From positions 1 through 64,000 of the forward strand of contig NZ_JAMTCT010000021.1 of NCBI RefSeq assembly GCF_024171995.1: 64,000 nucleotides of DNA, given 5' to 3'. This stretch comes from Promicromonospora umidemergens (GTDB taxonomy: Bacteria; Actinomycetota; Actinomycetes; Actinomycetales; Cellulomonadaceae). Position 1 is the first letter of the stretch. Each line of letters begins with the position of its first letter. The notes beneath the pieces were generated by a model, which saw only the letters and a list, made by a program, of their open reading frames with translations, did not search any database and was not told the origin of the DNA. This document shows positions 57,045-64,000 of this stretch, in pieces. The translations under genes and the position numbers were made by a program.

Positions 57045-59618
57045 TTAGTTCTCAGCGGGAGCGCCGTTCACCGCGGCGACCCAGCGGCGACGGGCGACCA
57101 GCAGGCCGGACCCCACCAGCAGCAGGAAGACCGCGGCAACGACGGCCGCCAGCGGGTCCGCACCGGTGGCCGCGAGTACGCCTCCCGGACCAGCATCGGG
57201 CGTCCCGCTGTCTGGCTCCGGCGGGTCCTGGGAGTCGCTGCCTCCTGGCTCTCCAGGCGTCGGGGAGCCGCTGGGGCTCGGGTCGGAAGGACCAGGATCA
57301 GAAGGGCTCGGATCAGAAGGGCTCGGGTCGGAAGGGTCCGGGTCGGAAGGGTCCGGGTCAGAAGGGCTCGGGTCGGAAGGACCAGGATCAGAAGGGCTCG
57401 GATCAGAAGGGCTCGGGTCGGAAGGGTCCGGGTCGGAAGGGTCCGGGTCGGAAGGGTCCGGGTCCGGCGGGGTCTCGTCGACGCAGGTCTCCGTGAGGGT
57501 GCCAGCGTCGTGCTCGAAGCCGTCGCCGTCGCCGTCGGCCACGATGGTGAGGGTGCGCGTGGTCGAGACGGTTCCGTGCTCCTGGGTTGGCACCGACCAC
57601 GTCGTCTCGACGCAGTACTTCCCGGGCCGCGTGACCGCCCATGACGTGTTCGATGTGTCGGTCTGCGGCCACACGCTCGCCGTGGTGACCCCCGCCGCGG
57701 TGTCGAACACGGTCCGCCGGGGCTTTTCCTGCTCCACCCAGAGGTCACCCGGGCCGTCGACCCGGTCGATCGTCCAGGTGACGTCGCCCGTCACCTCGTC
57801 CTGAGGGACGCCCAGGGTGTTCCACCGCAGGTAGGGCACCTCGTCGCGCGATCGGTAGGAGAACTTGCCACCGTCGTGCCCGAACCAGTAGGCGCCGTCG
57901 TCGGCGAGAGAGCCGCGGAAGATCGCGTCCTCCAGCTCCAGTCGCTCCGGGAGGGCGTCACGGTAGCTGCTGGACCGCAGCAGGTCCGCGCGGAGGGCGG
58001 AGCCGTCGAGGTCGAGAGAGACGTCCCAGAACGAGCCTTCCACCAGGACCGGTCCGTCGACGGGCTCGGCGGGCAGGGTGCTCGGTCGCCCGTCGACCGC
58101 CGGGTAGTCCGCCGTCGTGCCGCACGGCTGCACGGTGGCCGGGTCGACGGTCTCGCCGACCACGTGGGTGAGCTGTTCGGCGGCGGTGTGCAGCGTGCCG
58201 TCCGCCAGCTCTGCGCCGACGGTGATCGCGATGCAGTAGACGCCCGGCTGGTCGAAGAACCAGCTGTAGTGGACGTGGGTGCCTACCGGGAGAAGGTATC
58301 CGGCAGGGAGGCCGTTCTTCGTGTTCGCGAGCAGCCCGGCGCCGTTCTTCTCCGAGCCGTAGTTGTGGGCCCGGCCCGTATCGAGGGCGAGGTGGCCCGG
58401 GGCCTGCGTCCCGCCGGGTCCGGTGACCGCGTCGATGCGCACGCTGACGCTGGCGTCGTCCGCCGTGGAGGCCCGCAGGGTCGGTGACTGGGTGCTCATT
58501 CCCACCCAGGGCAGACCTGGCACCTGGGAGTAGGGGCTGTTCCAGATCGTCTGCCCGGGCTCTCCGACGAAGGTCCAGTCGTTCGCAGGGGTGAACGTCG
58601 CGGGGAGGGTGAGGCGTGCGGTGTCGTCCGAGTGCAGCACGAAGCGATCCCAGTCGAGCCAGCCGAGCGTGTCGTGATGGGCGCGCAGGGCGAGCGACTG
58701 GGCTCCTGACTCGTCGGTGTCGACCTCGGGTGCGATCGCGTCGATGTGACCGTCGCTGATCACGCGCACCTCCGGGTCTGGCTCGGGGTCGGGGCTCGGC
58801 TCCGGATCGGGTTCGGGGTCCGGCCCGGGCGCCTCGCCCGGCACCTCTCCGGTCGCCGTGCCGCACGGCGCATCGACGGCGACGGTGTCGCCGACGGCGA
58901 TCCGGATGGTCCCGACGGCGCCCGCGGGGGTGCCGTCGGCGAGCGTCGCGGTGAAGCCCAGGTCGAAGCAGTACATGCCGGAGGCGCCGAACGACGCCCC
59001 GGTGTTGAAGATCTCTCGTGCCGGGAGGGCATAGGTCGCGTCGAGCCCCTGCGGTGAACCGTCCCGCTGCTCCCCCGTACCCCAGCGGAACAGCTCGGTC
59101 GGCGCGTCTGGGCCCGTCGCTCCGTCCTGCCGGCTCTCCGGGAGGCCGTACAGGGCGAACGAGCCGGGCGCGACGACGTTCGGCATCGAGAAGTGGAGGT
59201 TCGGGTCCTCGGTGGCGAGGGTGGTCGGCCGCACGGACCGGGTGCTGAGCCGGAGCGCGGCGACGTCCTGGGTCTGGTCGTAGTCCAGGAGCGAGACGGT
59301 GCTCCAGCGCATCTCGCCGGTCGGCCCGAGCCACGAGAACGACGAGTCCGCAGGGACCTCCTGGGCCAACCGCGACGGCACCCGCAGCTGCAGGTCGGGA
59401 GCCGTACCGTTCGGCGACGCGCTCCCACGCAGCGCCCCGGTGCCGCCCGTGAGGCTCGCCGCGACGTTGACGAGCTTCGACTCCGCCGTCGTGTCCGCGG
59501 CGACCGGGACAGCAGGCACGACCGTGACGGCGACCGCCGCGATCGTGATGAGCATCGCCGGGTGTCTCGAGCGCCGGGTACCGCGGGCCCGCCACCGAGC
59601 TGTCGTCCTGTTCCGCAC
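57045..59618 (-). CDS. LAxTG-anchored surface protein, transporter-associated repeat type
   Basis: 857 aa. Signal peptide ending VPVAADT; repeated beta domains of the actinobacterial transporter-associated surface type (SDGHIDAIAPEVDTDESGAQS and GMYCFDLGFTATL, GVYCIAITVGAEL, GKYCVETTW). A repeat of S-D-P-x-P follows (57281-57478), then the sorting signal LAATGAD, a TM helix and Arg tail (ARRRW). LAxTG suits a class E sortase, not the class F enzyme at 44.6 kb. GTG 59618 has AGAAGG upstream. Likely Zur-controlled, in operon with the smaller surface protein. Confidence 0.8.
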   Translation of the reverse strand: MRNRTTARWRARGTRRSRHPAMLITIAAVAVTVVPAVPVAADTTAESKLVNVAASLTGGTGALRGSASPNGTAPDLQLRVPSRLAQEVPADSSFSWLGPTGEMRWSTVSLLDYDQTQDVAALRLSTRSVRPTTLATEDPNLHFSMPNVVAPGSFALYGLPESRQDGATGPDAPTELFRWGTGEQRDGSPQGLDATYALPAREIFNTGASFGASGMYCFDLGFTATLADGTPAGAVGTIRIAVGDTVAVDAPCGTATGEVPGEAPGPDPEPDPEPSPDPEPDPEVRVISDGHIDAIAPEVDTDESGAQSLALRAHHDTLGWLDWDRFVLHSDDTARLTLPATFTPANDWTFVGEPGQTIWNSPYSQVPGLPWVGMSTQSPTLRASTADDASVSVRIDAVTGPGGTQAPGHLALDTGRAHNYGSEKNGAGLLANTKNGLPAGYLLPVGTHVHYSWFFDQPGVYCIAITVGAELADGTLHTAAEQLTHVVGETVDPATVQPCGTTADYPAVDGRPSTLPAEPVDGPVLVEGSFWDVSLDLDGSALRADLLRSSSYRDALPERLELEDAIFRGSLADDGAYWFGHDGGKFSYRSRDEVPYLRWNTLGVPQDEVTGDVTWTIDRVDGPGDLWVEQEKPRRTVFDTAAGVTTASVWPQTDTSNTSWAVTRPGKYCVETTWSVPTQEHGTVSTTRTLTIVADGDGDGFEHDAGTLTETCVDETPPDPDPSDPDPSDPDPSDPSPSDPSPSDPGPSDPSPSDPDPSDPDPSDPSPSDPSPSDPGPSDPSPSGSPTPGEPGGSDSQDPPEPDSGTPDAGPGGVLAATGADPLAAVVAAVFLLLVGSGLLVARRRWVAAVNGAPAEN
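57281..57478. repeat. 15-bp tandem repeat coding for S-D-P-x-P units
   Basis: Direct repeats of a 15-base unit, including a 90-base higher-order duplication (the word ACCAGGATCA at 57291 and 57381). Encodes the cell-wall-spanning region of the surface protein; prone to length change. Confidence 0.8.
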
Positions 59619-59709
59619 TGGTCCTTCTCTTTTCGTCCGCTGGTGGTCCGACCGATCACACGCCGGGGGCGGCCGCCGGCCGCCGACCGGCGACCGCCCC
59701 CGGCACGGA

Positions 59710-60348
59710 TCAGCCGTTGATCACGAACTCGATGTCGCGGTCGGCGCCGTTCGTGCCCGGCGAGGCCTCAAGGACGTCGAAGTTCAGGACGAAGGAGTGG
59801 CTGCCGCCGCACGATCCCGCGTCGAACGCCCATGCGCCGTGCTGGTGCGTGCCGGAGCCGACCGTCAGGACCTGCCCGTCGGCGGTGTCGAGCCCCCCGG
59901 CCGAGGAGGTGTACGCGACGTCCCCCGGGCCACTCACGAGGCCGAGGGTGATCTCATAGTCGCTGGCGCTGTCGTTGTCGAAGCCGATGAAGGGCACGTC
60001 GCCCTCGATGTTGAAGTTGTTCGGCACTGTGTAGACGCCGTTCGAACAGGTCACGTCGGTTCCGGCGACGTCGAACACCAGCCGGTAGTCGTAGGTGGAG
60101 GAGCCCCAGGACGAGAAGCTGCCGCCGAACTGGTCGTAGATCGAGCCGACCTCGTGGGTGCTGCTGACCGCCACGACGTCGGCGTGGCCGGACGTCACGT
60201 CGGACGCTGCCTGTGCGGGCAGCGCCGCCCCGAGGCTGAGCAGCGCGGCACCACCCAGGGCGACCCCCGCCCTGGCGGCGTTCCGCGGCATGCCGGTGGT
60301 GCGGGCGCCGGTAGCGCCGTTGCGGTCGTGGATGAGGTTCGTGGACAT
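59710..60348 (-). CDS. Secreted surface protein, transporter-associated type
   Basis: 212 aa: signal ends at AALPAQAASD, then VTSGHADVVAVSSTHEVG, a domain with YDYRLVFDVAGTDVTC and NFNIEGDVPFIGFDN, and TLGLVSGPGDVAYTS, related to the SGHxDV domains of the downstream protein. No anchor. GAAGGAG lies before two adjacent ATGs (60351 and 60348). Just downstream of Zur-like site 1 (60463-60475). Confidence 0.75.
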   Translation of the reverse strand: MSTNLIHDRNGATGARTTGMPRNAARAGVALGGAALLSLGAALPAQAASDVTSGHADVVAVSSTHEVGSIYDQFGGSFSSWGSSTYDYRLVFDVAGTDVTCSNGVYTVPNNFNIEGDVPFIGFDNDSASDYEITLGLVSGPGDVAYTSSAGGLDTADGQVLTVGSGTHQHGAWAFDAGSCGGSHSFVLNFDVLEASPGTNGADRDIEFVING

Positions 60349-60462
60349 CATTTCTCCTTCGTGCCGGTTCGATGGAGGTGGACTCAGCCGGAGACAACTT
60401 CCCGCACGGCGAGCGAGACGGACAGCCCGGACATGCAGGAGCAACAGAACATTCCCCTTATT

Positions 60463-60475
60463 GAGAATGATTCTC
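60463..60475. promoter_or_regulatory. Zur-box-like site 1
   Basis: GAGAATGATTCTC, a perfect palindrome around the actinobacterial Zur/Fur-type core, 115 bases before the surface-protein start. This and sites 2 and 3 lie within the 319-base gap 60349-60667, which holds no gene. Confidence 0.75.
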
Positions 60476-60519
60476 GCACCGATCTAAGCGGCCGCCCGGA
60501 CCGGTGTCAACGGTCTGGC

Positions 60520-60532
60520 GAGAATGGTTCTC
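60520..60532. promoter_or_regulatory. Zur-box-like site 2
   Basis: GAGAATGGTTCTC, one mismatch from site 1, 57 bases from it (start to start). Confidence 0.7.
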
Positions 60533-60606
60533 ATCGAAGCCGTGGCGGGACCGACACCGGGCCCGTGGATTGAGGGCGGTCCGCGAAACTGGTTGTCTGC
60601 GTCGGA

Positions 60607-60621
60607 TGAGAATGGTTATCA
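60607..60621. promoter_or_regulatory. Zur-box-like site 3
   Basis: TGAGAATGGTTATCA, 47 bases before the Zur-like gene start. Confidence 0.7.
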
Positions 60622-60667
60622 CTCGCGACTGGCCCGTCCACCACTGCGCGCCGGACGCCGGGGCGCG

Positions 60668-61099
60668 ATGACCGGGCCGGCACGGCGACCGTCACCACGT
60701 TCGCTGGTTCGTCGCGAGCTGGCGACCAGCGATCGGTTTCGCACCGCGAACGACATCTACCTCACGCTCGCGGAGCAGCGACACCGAGCGAGCCTTTCGA
60801 CGGTCTACCGCACCCTGACCGCGCTCGCGGACTCCGAGCTCGCCGAGACGGTCTACCTGCCCGCGGCGGGAACCGCCTACCGCTTGCGGCCTCGTGAGGC
60901 GGCCGGGCCATATCTCGTGTGCGTGCGGTGCGGCACGGCGGCGCCGGTCCCTACGGCCCATCTCGCGCCGTGGTTCCGCTCCACGGCAGCGCGGCAAGGC
61001 TTCACCGAGGTCGAGGCCCGCATCGAGATCTGGGGCCGGTGCAAGGCCTGCCGGCAAGGGCTGCCGACAGGGCTTAACGATAATGATTCTCAGTTCTGA
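60668..61099 (+). CDS. zur: Fur-family regulator, probably Zur
   Basis: 143 aa. DNA-binding domain RTANDIYLTLAEQRHRASLSTVYRTLTALADSEL, followed by the dimer domain with structural Zn Cys pairs in LVCVRCGTAAPV and RCKACRQG. Its immediate context of four GAGAATGATT-type boxes and the AztCD zinc genes points to Zur, not Fur. ATG 60668; preceding frame is less conserved. Likely autoregulated by site 2 or 3. Confidence 0.82.
   Translation: MTGPARRPSPRSLVRRELATSDRFRTANDIYLTLAEQRHRASLSTVYRTLTALADSELAETVYLPAAGTAYRLRPREAAGPYLVCVRCGTAAPVPTAHLAPWFRSTAARQGFTEVEARIEIWGRCKACRQGLPTGLNDNDSQF
61079..61091. promoter_or_regulatory. Zur-box-like site 4, before aztD
   Basis: GATAATGATTCTC overlaps the last codons of zur and lies about 100 bases before the aztD start; the best match to the GATAATGATTATC consensus. 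Confidence 0.7.
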
Positions 61100-61192
61100 T
61101 ATGGTCTGCGCCGCGGCCAAGGCCGCCCCATGCACCGTTCTCGAAAGGAGCAAGCTCCGCCCTCGCGACACCCTCGCGGAGCTCAGAACCAC

Positions 61193-62584
61193 ATGACACT
61201 CACCGCACGAACCCGCTCACGGTCGAGGAGCCTGGTCGCTCTCGGCCTCGTTCTGCCCCTCACGGCACTGGCGGCCTGCTCCTCGGGCGAGGCCGGGGCC
61301 GGCACCGACAGCACGGCCTCGCAGACCACCACCGAAGCGCCGGAAAACCCGGCGACGGAGGAGGCGACCTACACACCACGCATCGCCATCACCTACGACG
61401 GTGGGATCCAGGTGCTCGACGCCGGGACCCTGGAGAGCGTCGGCGAGTTCGAGCTCGACGGCTTCAACCGCCTGGGCGGCGTCGGTGACGGACGGCACCT
61501 CCTGGTCTCCACGTCGGGTGGGTTCCAGGTCCTGGACGCCGCGGCGTGGGCCGAGCCGCACGGTGACCACTCGCACTACTACACGGCCGACCCGCGGCTG
61601 ACCGACGTCAGGTTCGACGCCGAGACGCCCGGTCACGCTGTCCCCCATGAGGGCCGGGTCGCGCTGTTCGACGACGGCACGGGCGAGGTGACGGTCTTCG
61701 ACGCGGGCGACGTCGCCGACCCGGAGCGCGAGACGCGGCAGCTCAGCACTCCTGAGGCCCACCACGGTGTCGCGGTCGAGCTGCACGACGGCTCGCTCGT
61801 CCTCTCCGAGGGCACCGAAGAGGCTCGCACGGGCATCCGTGTGCTCGACAAGGACGACAAGGAGATCGCGTCGTCCGACGAGTGCCCGGGGGTGCACGGC
61901 GAGGCGGTCGCCGCCGACGAGGCCGTCCTGATCGGCTGCGAGGACGGGGTGCTGGTCTACAAGGACGGCAAGATCACCAAGGTCGACAGCCCCGACGACT
62001 ACGGCCGCATCGGCAACCAGGCGGGCAGCGAGGAGTCCAGCGTGGTGCTGGGCGACTACAAGTCCGACCCGGACGCCGAGCTGGAGCGGCCCACTCGCGT
62101 CTCGCTCACGGACACCAAGACCGGCGAGATGACGCTCGTCGACCTGCCCTCGAGCTACACCTTCCGGTCGCTCGCGCGCGGCGACGACGGCGAGGCGCTC
62201 GTCCTGGGCACCGACGGCCAGATCCACGTCATCGACCCCGACAGCAAGAAGCTGGTCAAGTCGGTCCCCGTCATCGACGAGTGGGAGGAGCCGGACGAGT
62301 GGCAGACGCCGCGCCCCGCGATCTTCATGCTCGACGGCTCCGCGTACGTCACCGACCCCGCGGCCCGTTCGATCCACGCCGTGGACATCGAGACGGGCGA
62401 GGTCTGGCTGAGCACCGAGCTCGAGGTCGAGCCCAACGAGATCAACGGCATCTCCGGGAACGTCGAGGAGGGGTCGACCGAGTTCGGCGAGGGCGAGGAC
62501 CACGGCCACGCGGAGGACGGCCACGCGGAGGACGAGCACGCGAAGGAGGAGGGTGACCACTCGGAGACGAGTGACCAGGGCTGA
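61193..62584 (+). CDS. aztD: Zinc metallochaperone AztD-like lipoprotein
   Basis: 463 aa. Lipobox (LTALAAC) near residue 29, then a seven-bladed propeller with YTPRIAITYDGGIQVLDAGTL, EPHGDHSHYY, EAHHGVAVELHDG and CPGVHGEAV, which supply the His ligands. The C-terminal tail is Glu/His-rich (HGHAEDGHAEDEHAKEEG). AztD passes Zn(II) to the binding protein AztC; the aztC homologue follows. ATG 61193 is used; ATG 61130 is in-frame but lacks conservation. Confidence 0.85.
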   Translation: MTLTARTRSRSRSLVALGLVLPLTALAACSSGEAGAGTDSTASQTTTEAPENPATEEATYTPRIAITYDGGIQVLDAGTLESVGEFELDGFNRLGGVGDGRHLLVSTSGGFQVLDAAAWAEPHGDHSHYYTADPRLTDVRFDAETPGHAVPHEGRVALFDDGTGEVTVFDAGDVADPERETRQLSTPEAHHGVAVELHDGSLVLSEGTEEARTGIRVLDKDDKEIASSDECPGVHGEAVAADEAVLIGCEDGVLVYKDGKITKVDSPDDYGRIGNQAGSEESSVVLGDYKSDPDAELERPTRVSLTDTKTGEMTLVDLPSSYTFRSLARGDDGEALVLGTDGQIHVIDPDSKKLVKSVPVIDEWEEPDEWQTPRPAIFMLDGSAYVTDPAARSIHAVDIETGEVWLSTELEVEPNEINGISGNVEEGSTEFGEGEDHGHAEDGHAEDEHAKEEGDHSETSDQG

Positions 62585-62689
62585 CCTTGGCGCCCCCCGC
62601 AGCTCGTGGTGGCCGCGACGCCGCCGGTGTCGCGGCCACGCCCTGTCCCGTGCACGACCCTGCCTCTCACCACGACGCCGAGGAGCCTC

Positions 62690-63610
62690 ATGCCCCCCGC
62701 ACGCCCCCGTGCCCGACCTCTCTCTGCCGCAGCCGCTGCACTGCTGGTCCTCACCGCCACCACCGCGTGCTCACCCGTCGTCCAGGACGACACGGTCGAC
62801 GTCCTCACGTCGTTCTACCCGCTGCAGTACGTCGCCGAGGAGGTCGGCGGCGAGCACGTGAACGTCACCAACCTCACGCCTGCCGCGGCCGACCCGCACA
62901 GCGTCGAGCTCTCACCGGCCCGGGTGCGCGAGATGGGCCAGGCCGATCTTGTCGTGTACCTCTCCGGGATGCAGGCCGCGACGGACGAGGCCCTGGAGGC
63001 CAACCCGCCCGACCGCCTGCTCGACACCGCCGAGGCGGCCGGGCTGGAGGCCGGTCCCAACGGCGCCGCCGCAGCGCCGTCGGGCTCCGCCGCGCTCGAC
63101 CCGCACTTCTGGCAGGACCCCGCCCGGCTCTCCGACGTCGCCCAGGGCGTCGCCGCCGAGCTCTCCGACGCTGATCCTGATCACGCGGCCGACTACACCG
63201 CCAACGCCGAGGCACTGGTCGCCGAGCTCGACACCCTGGACCAGGACTACCGCGATGGGCTCGCGCAGTGCGCTGGAGCGACTCTCGTCGTCTCGCACGA
63301 GGCCTTCGGCTACCTGGCCGAGCGGTACGACCTCGTCCAGGTCGGCATCTCGGGCATCGACCCCGAGGCAGAACCCTCGCCCGCCCGGCTACGCGCCGTG
63401 CGCTCCGTGGTCCAGGCCGACGACGTGCGGACCGTCTTCTTCGAGGTCATCACCAGCCCGAAGGTCGCCAAGGCGCTCGCCGAGGACCTCGGCATCGACT
63501 CCGCCAAGCTGGACCCCATCGAGGGTCGGTCCGACCCGGACGCCGACTACATGGACGTCATGCGGGAAAACCTGGCAGCCCTGGAGGGCGGGCTCGTGTG
63601 CGAAGGCTGA
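62690..63610 (+). CDS. aztC: Zinc ABC transporter binding lipoprotein (AztC/ZnuA-like)
   Basis: 306 aa cluster A-I binding protein. Lipobox TATTAC near residue 27, then VLTSFYPLQYVAEEVGG, metal ligands in AADPHSVELSP, ALDPHFWQDP and VSHEAFGYL, and GISGIDPEAEPSPARL, the linker helix. GAGGAG 4 bases before ATG 62690. The transporter ATPase and permease genes are not in this window. Confidence 0.88.
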   Translation: MPPARPRARPLSAAAAALLVLTATTACSPVVQDDTVDVLTSFYPLQYVAEEVGGEHVNVTNLTPAAADPHSVELSPARVREMGQADLVVYLSGMQAATDEALEANPPDRLLDTAEAAGLEAGPNGAAAAPSGSAALDPHFWQDPARLSDVAQGVAAELSDADPDHAADYTANAEALVAELDTLDQDYRDGLAQCAGATLVVSHEAFGYLAERYDLVQVGISGIDPEAEPSPARLRAVRSVVQADDVRTVFFEVITSPKVAKALAEDLGIDSAKLDPIEGRSDPDADYMDVMRENLAALEGGLVCEG

Positions 63611-63649
63611 CCTGACCACGCCGGCTCCACTGCACGGAAGGTAGGCACG

Positions 63650-64000
63650 ATGCGACTGCTGCTCCTGTCCAACTCCACCAACCACGCCGGCGGCTACCTC
63701 GAGCACGCCCTGGACACGGTGGTCGGCTTCCTCGACGGCGCGACCGTCACGTTCGTCCCGTACGCGCTCGCCGACCACGACGGCTACACCGCGAAGGTCA
63801 CCGAGGTGCTCGCGTCCCGAGGTATCCGCGTGAGCGGGCTGCACGCCGCCGGCGACCCCTGGGCCGCTGTCGAACAGGCCGAGGCGGTGTTCGTGGGTGG
63901 CGGGAACACCTTCCGCCTGCTGGACACGCTGCAGCGCCTCGACCTGCTCGCCCCGCTCGCGGCGCGCGTCCGCGACGGGCTGCCGTACCTGGGCGCGAGC
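63650..64000 (+). CDS. pepE: Dipeptidase E-like peptidase (S51), 5' part only
   Basis: 117 residues are seen before the window ends: MRLLLLSNSTNHAGGYLEHA, VTFVPYALADHDGYTAKV, AEAVFVGGGNTFRLLDTLQ and finally GLPYLGAS, where the catalytic Ser of G-x-S-A-G begins. Cleaves Asp-X dipeptides. It is not a transporter part; its link to the zinc genes is only position. Confidence 0.85.
   Translation, partial: MRLLLLSNSTNHAGGYLEHALDTVVGFLDGATVTFVPYALADHDGYTAKVTEVLASRGIRVSGLHAAGDPWAAVEQAEAVFVGGGNTFRLLDTLQRLDLLAPLAARVRDGLPYLGAS

Noticed and set aside
1-64000. tRNA or rRNA genes
   Set aside because: No GTTCGAATC-like T-loop with adjoining cloverleaf, nor any rRNA-like block, was seen anywhere in the window.

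Overview
The window is 64 kb of chromosome from a high-GC Gram-positive actinobacterium. GC-rich third codon positions, frequent GTG starts, three Rpf-type cell-wall hydrolases, a Pmt-type mannosyltransferase, eukaryotic-type Ser/Thr kinases, class F sortase and a SigK/RskA module all point this way. The family is probably Cellulomonadaceae/Promicromonosporaceae (inference; no rRNA or tRNA gene is present to settle it).

Layout. 0-5 kb: three rpf-like genes (two with lysozyme-like C-termini, one with a true Rpf domain), followed by tatD and metG. 7.6-8.7 kb: a two-gene AbiEii-type nucleotidyltransferase pair whose toxin-like gene appears frameshifted. 8.8-16.9 kb: PQQ-type sugar dehydrogenase, nicotinamidase, protein O-mannosyltransferase, rsmI, GH20 hexosaminidase and an unknown lipoprotein. 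16.9-21.8 kb: two divergent paralogous kinases with unusual Cys-containing extracellular domains, plus an FHA protein. 21.8-26.1 kb: dipZ, a fasciclin (MPT70/83-like) lipoprotein, rskA and sigK. 26.2-31.5 kb: a mannonate dehydratase/ABC sugar importer operon with a GntR repressor and a clear operator. 31.6-40.4 kb: mixed accessory genes (GH114, NmrA-like, aminoglycoside-phosphotransferase-like, TDT exporter/LysR, HxlR/RidA, a small Cys peptide with DsbA and TetR, a haloacid dehalogenase) and a patch of dispersed short repeats. 40.3-45.4 kb: DyP peroxidase, PCuAC, CopC, a membrane protein, and a CHRD-like surface protein with class F sortase. 45.5-53.5 kb: hydrolase, NlpC/P60, DUF6153-like protein, truncated LysR, GNAT, glutaminase, PadR pair, and a divergent arsenic pair (ArsR-ArsN fusion and ArsO). 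53.5-56.7 kb: CopC-CopD fusion, DUF305, DUF6153-like and a Cys-rich four-helix copper protein. 57-64 kb: a zinc-starvation locus (two surface proteins, Zur, AztD, AztC) with four Zur-box-like sites, then the start of a dipeptidase E gene.

How the parts work together. The strongest result is regulatory. The same two-part promoter, CCATCC-N15/16-CCGAAC, lies before sigK, dipZ, the fasciclin gene and the distant CHRD/sortase operon. A CCGAAT version lies before the nicotinamidase gene. This is the known mycobacterial SigK signature with an apparently larger local regulon. Other operators readable from the sequence are a FadR-type site before the sugar importer, twin CTTGAC-N6-GTCAAG palindromes over the peptide/DsbA/TetR operon, twin ATCGA-N6-TCGAT sites in the ars intergenic region, and GTAAC-N6-GTTAY sites before two rpf genes.

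All functional calls rest on motif reading and family knowledge; no database search was run.
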